Source of the DNA: Phoronis australis
Taxonomy: Eukaryota; Phoronida; Phoronidae
DNA length: 64,000 nucleotides
Direction of reading: 5' to 3'
Assembly: GCA_002633005.1 (NCBI GenBank)
Contig: NMRA01000590.1
Coordinates: 8,478 to 72,477 of the forward strand
This document shows, in pieces, positions 59,377-64,000 of the stretch (position 1 is the stretch's first letter; every line of letters begins with the position of its first letter). The position numbers were made by a program, and so were the translations under genes. A model generated the notes under the pieces. The model was not told the origin of the DNA. It saw only the letters and a program-made list of their open reading frames with translations, and did not search any database.

Positions 59377-62351
59377 TTGTGAGTACTTTGGGGGGCAACC
59401 TAGTTTTTTCTATGTGGCTAGATAATATACCTATAAATCAAATTCCAAAAAGTTCCCACGTCTACACTTGCATTTTTTAAAAAAGGTGTTTTTGTTGCAC
59501 AAAATATGATGCACATTCCTGCCACTTGATGGCGCTTTTTTATTGAATTGACCAATCAGAGAGCCAGATTGTATTGTTGTACTTATTTTCTTCAATATGG
59601 CTGCTCCCGTGGAGTGTGATGCCTGTATAATTCAAGGTTTATCAAGCAGCACAAAATTGTGATGTCAGAGCCTAAAGAAGCTTAGGAAAGCTTCCTGACG
59701 AAAGCTGATAGACTTTGGAACTCTGAAGATCAGTAGATCAAAAATAAGAAGAGGCGGGTGTCACAAACGTTTGTGCAGAAAACAGCTGCATGCCCTGGTA
59801 GCCTACACAGTCACAGTATACTGCTGAGTGCTGTAGACTAGAAGACCAAGTGTAAGACCAAAAATTGAAAGGACATAGAACGGCATAGCAACGTTTCAAG
59901 GCACCAACAGTAGTACTAAAGCTGAAGTTGCTGAAAGTGATACAGATGTTATCCAAGATTCCCAAGAAAATCAATTATACTTCCGAAATCTAAAACACCC
60001 AATTAACCTGAACAAGATAGGAACATTCTGAAACATGAGTGCATCATTTGTTAGCAGGAAAAGTACATTATGGGTCACATTTCAAGATAGAGAAGGAAGT
60101 ATAGCTTTCAAAAACAGGTACGTGTTTTTAAAAAATTCATCTTGGTGTTTTCCATGTGTGTTGCAGTATTATCACCAGTTGTTTTTTAACTTGTTCAGCC
60201 CCTTGGCTGCCTAGGCCTTAGACAATACTGCTGACCCAGTAGAGACGATGATCATACCATAGGTACTCCATATGCCGGATACTTTTCGGCAAATTATGTT
60301 CCTATAAGTTTAGAAGTACCGCGAAGAGAGATGCCTCCTATGGCGTTATACTGTTGGTGCGATTTTAAAGCACTTTAAGTCAAAAATTTTTGAGAAGGTT
60401 AAATGGAGTAGACGGTTGCAAACAACATGCCCAAGTGGCCGTCATCACCTGCCATAGTCTCAATTTTGTGTAAACATTAATTACTTAGGTAGCTGCAATG
60501 ATAATTAAATTAAAGTGCCTAAGTGGCCATCGTCGCCGTCGAAATTTGAGGACGACGGAAGCCAATGTCCATTTCGTCAAACGTCGATTACCTTAAGTGT
60601 AAATCAATTGACTATAGTTTGAGCATCTGATTTAAAAAAATTAAATTTCAATCACTGCACTGGTATATCAGCTGATTTATTTTCAGTTGCATCAAATGAT
60701 CTAATTATTAGACGATCAACATTATTAGGCTGCAGATCAGACGGCATGTAAATTTGTTAGGCTGGTGGTGGATCAGTTCCTGATAAGTCCGTCTGAAAAA
60801 GTTGCATGCCAACTCACTCATAGTTGAATGTTAAATTAGTGTTAACAGTTCGGTTTTTTCAGTTGGACTTGTATCGCAAGCAACAGCTCAGTCCAGAGCC
60901 CTGAATATGCAAATGAAATTCAAAGATAAAGACCTTGTGTCTTAGAAGCCAAGTACCACAGATCATCATGCTATAAAAAATACAAAGATAACGATTGTTA
61001 AGAGTGACGAATTCACAGTTTTCAGAGATGTTTTTCTACAGTTTTGTTTTGAGTTCACTGAATCGAAGCTTCTAACACAAGGAGATGTCATTTGCCTTTC
61101 AACACTAAAGCAAAACTTTGAAGCTGTTCTTCAGAAAGCTGGTGTGCATGAAGTTATTTGGACAGGCAATCTTAAGAAATATTGTTGAATCTACTCACTG
61201 TTGTAGTTTGTGCCCGACTAAGAGATACTAAAGTAAATTGAGGCCAGTGTTCAATAATTCACTTGCTAACTCTAATTAACACAGCCCATTATAACATATT
61301 TTGAATCAAACGTTTGCCCAAATAGTGCCCGCCTCCAAACAAGGACTTAGTGTTTGACCTTTCATTGCCTGCGGGCTAATCACCAGTGTGCAGTGCGGTA
61401 CCCTCTCTAATCGACCATAGTTGGCTCCTTGGCGGTGGAGCTTTGCAATTAATATGTATGACAATGACCGCATCTCCATTGACAGTACTAAACGATGAAC
61501 GCTGCAAGTGCAAAAAGAACATGTGTGCTGGGAAACTGAGTTTGTGCTGCAATGCTGGGTCAAACTGTACAGAAATGTGCAGCTGTGACAACTGTAGTAA
61601 CATCAGCAACACTGACTGCATAACATTGGATAGTTCTTTGACAAGTCAACCCTAAATAGACCTCCAACCCCGTTATTTCGTTTTTTGTATTAAAAAGTTA
61701 ATTTTATTTGTTGATTAAGTCATAGAAAGTACATACTTTGATCATTGTTATGTATTTGTCTCATACTGCTTGATAAACGCTGTCAGAATAATCTATTATT
61801 TTGATACAGTCTTTGTGCACATTCACAGAGATCATTCAGCTATATTGTTTTTTGTACTATAACGTATTTCTGGTGTATTATGCAAACAAGCTGTATTTTA
61901 CACCATAAGTCAATGTTTTAGTCATTGAGGCACAAATTTTGTCCAGTCTCAAGTGTTTTGTGTTATTTTTGTTGCCTGACAATGCCAGAATAACTTCCTA
62001 GTAACATTCAGACTTAGTTAGCATTTTTGCCACTAGGTGTCTCTTTACATTTTTTAAATTTCACTCTTTACAATTAATTTACAATAGTAAAACATGTAAT
62101 GTGAGTGTAATATTGTTCAATACAATGGCACTGATGGGACCATATTACTTGTTTTACAAAAAAGTCACCAAAACTGTTGTTTTTTACAAATATAATTTTA
62201 CTAAACTCTTTGGTAATTATTAGGTAACTTCAAACTCAAATTTCTCAAAAATGTGCAACTTTATATGTGGGAACTTTTTAGATTTTTAAAACACTCTAAT
62301 AAATGAAATAAAAAACACCAAAATAAAATTGCCCCCCTAAAGTACTCACAA
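59377..62351. mobile_element. 2.97-kb DNA transposon with inverted ends, inside the FN3 gene
   Basis: Left end: TTGTGAGTACTTTGGGGGGC. Right end in reverse complement: TTGTGAGTACTTTAGGGGGGC. A second inner block also matches (CAAAAAGTTCCCAC then TTGCATTTTT on the left; TAAAAAGTTCCCAC then TTGCACATTTTT on the right), so the inverted ends extend about 100 bp with diverged middles. The interior carries a decayed plus-strand gene. Target-site duplications are not clear. The right end coincides with the 3' end of the FN3 exon at 62350. Confidence 0.8.
60035..61655 (+). pseudogene. Decayed gene carried by the transposon (YHxxCY and CXC-type motifs)
   Basis: Pieces in order: ATG 60035, MSASFVSRKSTLWVTFQDRE then a donor AACAG|GTACGT; EAKYHRSSCYKKYKDNDC at about 60945-60998, then a stop; after a frameshift, EFTVFRDVFLQFCFEFTESK and so on to about 61188; and a Cys-rich end at 61494-61620 (ERCKCKKNMCAGKLSLC, then CTEMCSCDNCSN). 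A YHxxCYxxY motif, a helical middle and a C-terminal Cx-C cluster form a layout I know from repetitive invertebrate genes of unknown activity. Stops and frameshifts show it is dead. Confidence 0.6.
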
Positions 62352-62496
62352 AAATCATTTTCTGGAGGCCCTATAAAATCTGGCTCACCGACTATTAGGA
62401 AATATTGGGTGAAGTGGCCCTTCACTACATTCCAACTGACTTCTATTTCAGTTGATGATGACATCTGAACAGGCTTTATTGTAGGAGCTTGAAACT
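62350..62496 (-). CDS. FN3 domain 1, first-half exon
   Basis: 49 codons, phase 1-1. Acceptor CATGACAG|AG. Reads FQAPTIKPVQMSSSTEIEVS, core Trp in VSWNVVKGHFTQYFLIVG, then GPPENDF. The exon stops mid-domain at GATTTTT|GTGAGTAC; the donor GTGAGT is the outermost part of the transposon's inverted end. The first cysteine of the family pair is missing here (FLIVG), while the second half keeps its cysteine. This is the most N-terminal exon of the gene in the window; signal peptide and start lie beyond the right edge. Confidence 0.75.
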
Positions 62497-63395
62497 CTGT
62501 CATGGAGTTGAGGACAATAAAAGAATTTTAAAATGAGTTAAAACAAAGTTAGACAATGTAAATTATGTTAACTCAATGCACCGTGTCTTTTTAGCAGGTC
62601 TGTTTCTGTAACTTAACAACTTTCGTGTTTCACATAGTCTAATAAACCATGCGTTGCGGCATAAGTTTGTATTAGCTATTACGAAAGTTTGGTCACATTT
62701 GCCAATCCTACGAAGAGCAATGTTACCTCATTGCAAGATTCTCGAGACAAGTTTTGCGTTTTCCAAACTATTCCGTGTTAAAAAGAATCTGTATTCGTGC
62801 CCGAAATTGACCAATCAGAGGATCACGACTAAAAATGGCACTCCTTTCAAACACAGGCCACTCTTTAAAGGGAGACGCCACATGAGAATGGTTTTTACAT
62901 TTTGTAGCGCCCTGACTTTTTTACACAAATCTTAGAAGGGGTCCGTTGATCCATAACCACCCTTTCCTGTATTTAGAGATATCCGTCCTAATCTCGGATT
63001 AGGTATGGGCCACATAGATGGAAGAAATTGGATGTCTTCCTGTTTTGTAGAAACGTGCGTACAATGTTTTAAATGAGGGAAGGTCACCTCTCGTTTAGTC
63101 ACGTAATGATGCAGTCAACTACCATTCCTTCCACTTATTAACGAAATTGCCTCTCATAACAGGAACACCGTGTATGTGACTGGCGAAATTTCATCTCAAA
63201 TGGGTCGACTCGGGGCAATCTCCTCTTAAATGCAACCCCATCAACTTTCCTTGAGGTGTAGCTGCAATTTATTGATTAAATGCAGAACGTGTCCTTGTGA
63301 TTAAAAGCGGCATTAAGCCACGCGGCTCAAACAACCAACAAGAGCAACGCTGCGATGGATTTCACCTTCGACAGCACCAGAAATGGAAAACTTAT
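62497..63395. other. Intron or upstream region of the FN3 gene
   Basis: No further FN3 exon seen. A 93-codon plus-strand ORF (62654-62935) has no motif. Confidence 0.4.
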
Positions 63396-63402
63396 CGGGT
63401 GA

Positions 63403-63942
63403 TTAACGTGTAGAAAATTAAGTCAAATACTGGACTTACGGATTGAGTTGGCTACGTCGCGTCCTCATAAGAGGGTTCACGATGTTTTTGTTTCGGTCAA
63501 ACCAAAAAACACCATATGGAGTCAACTACTGAATGTGAAAAATAAGACCACAAAAGAGAAAAAGTCAAATGTGGTGTATGGCATTTCATGCTCGGGTCCA
63601 GGGTGTGAGGAAGCCTATATTGGGAAAACCAAACAAGCCCTGAAAAGTCGGATCAGTCAACATCGCAGACCCACTTACGGGGATTTCTATGATTCGGCGG
63701 TTTTCAGTCATACATGTATAGCTGCTCCGGACTTTTCATTCTCCCTGGATGATGTCACAGTTCTGAATAGAGAAGAAAACTGGTTAAGGAGAGGGGTCAA
63801 GGAAGCTATATGCATGTACATGTACGAACGAGTGGAGAATCACAGCTTAAACAGACAAGGGGGCCTGAGGTTTCTGTTGCCAAGAATTTGGAATAGGGCA
63901 CTAAAAGAGTATTATGCGCAAACTGTGCTGTCGATCACATGA
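63403..63942 (+). pseudogene. GIY-YIG endonuclease end of a Penelope-like retroelement
   Basis: The frame is open from about 63403 to TGA 63942. GIY-YIG signature: VVYGISC ... AYIGKT, catalytic Arg in LKSRISQH, and Glu in RRGVKEAI, followed by the usual SLNRQGGL end. This is the C-terminal nuclease of Penelope-like elements. The RT part is absent upstream, as in a 5'-truncated copy, so it is not autonomous although this domain is intact. An ACATGTAC palindrome inside codes for an extra MYMY after KEAIC. Confidence 0.7.
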
Positions 63943-64000
63943 TGTGTCACATGACATCTCTGTGGCCTGTCAAAGTCCTCGAGAGGAGGACGCAACTCAA

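Noticed and set aside
59377-62351. Clear target-site duplication for the transposon
   Set aside because: Flanks AAATGATT and GGATGAAC share only ATGA at the same offset; not convincing, and the flanks seem to come from two different exons.

Overview
The window is animal nuclear DNA: AT-rich, intron-rich, with short exons separated by long introns, two assembly gaps (32580-32742 and 44354-45016) and many eroded transposable elements. The mix of Gypsy, BEL/Pao, Penelope-like and L1/Tx1-like relics, THAP-type genes and very frequent ACATGTAC palindromes suggests a marine invertebrate, perhaps an invertebrate deuterostome such as amphioxus, a hemichordate or an echinoderm. The sequence alone does not settle the species.

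The main gene lies on the minus strand from about 62.5 kb down to 15.75 kb and starts beyond the right edge. It encodes a type I membrane protein: twelve fibronectin type III (FN3) domains, one transmembrane helix and a short acidic tail with no kinase or phosphatase domain. Eleven FN3 domains are single exons of 252-285 bases, all starting and ending in phase 1. The twelfth is split. Its first half (62350-62496) ends exactly at the terminal inverted repeat of a 2.97-kb DNA transposon, and its second half (59179-59298) lies beyond the other end. The transposon end supplies the GTGAGT splice donor, and the spliced domain appears to be a chimera of two FN3 exons. Most domains carry a conserved cysteine pair that is not typical of FN3.

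Layout: 1-403, an exon of an unrecognised minus-strand gene running off the left edge. 404-15500, intergenic, with a near-perfect 122-bp inverted repeat, a foldback element, tandem repeats, a decayed Gypsy element (11.8-13.5 kb) and a decayed BEL/Pao element (13.7-14.8 kb). 15.5-23.4 kb, tail, transmembrane exon and five FN3 exons. 23.4-33.0 kb, a large intron with three copies of a TGTTACAT-rich repeat, a second repeat pair and a minus-strand LINE relic. 33-35.1 kb, two FN3 exons. 35.1-52.9 kb, a 17.8-kb intron holding a 5-kb element with terminal inverted repeats, pieces of a THAP/transposon-type gene on the plus strand, and possible exons of a small minus-strand gene with its own promoter. 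52.9-62.5 kb, the remaining FN3 exons, a possible nested plus-strand gene near 54.2-54.9 kb and the transposon inside the split domain. 63.4-63.94 kb, the GIY-YIG end of a Penelope-like element.

Exon limits were placed by eye from reading frame, splice signals and domain shape; no transcript or database evidence was available.
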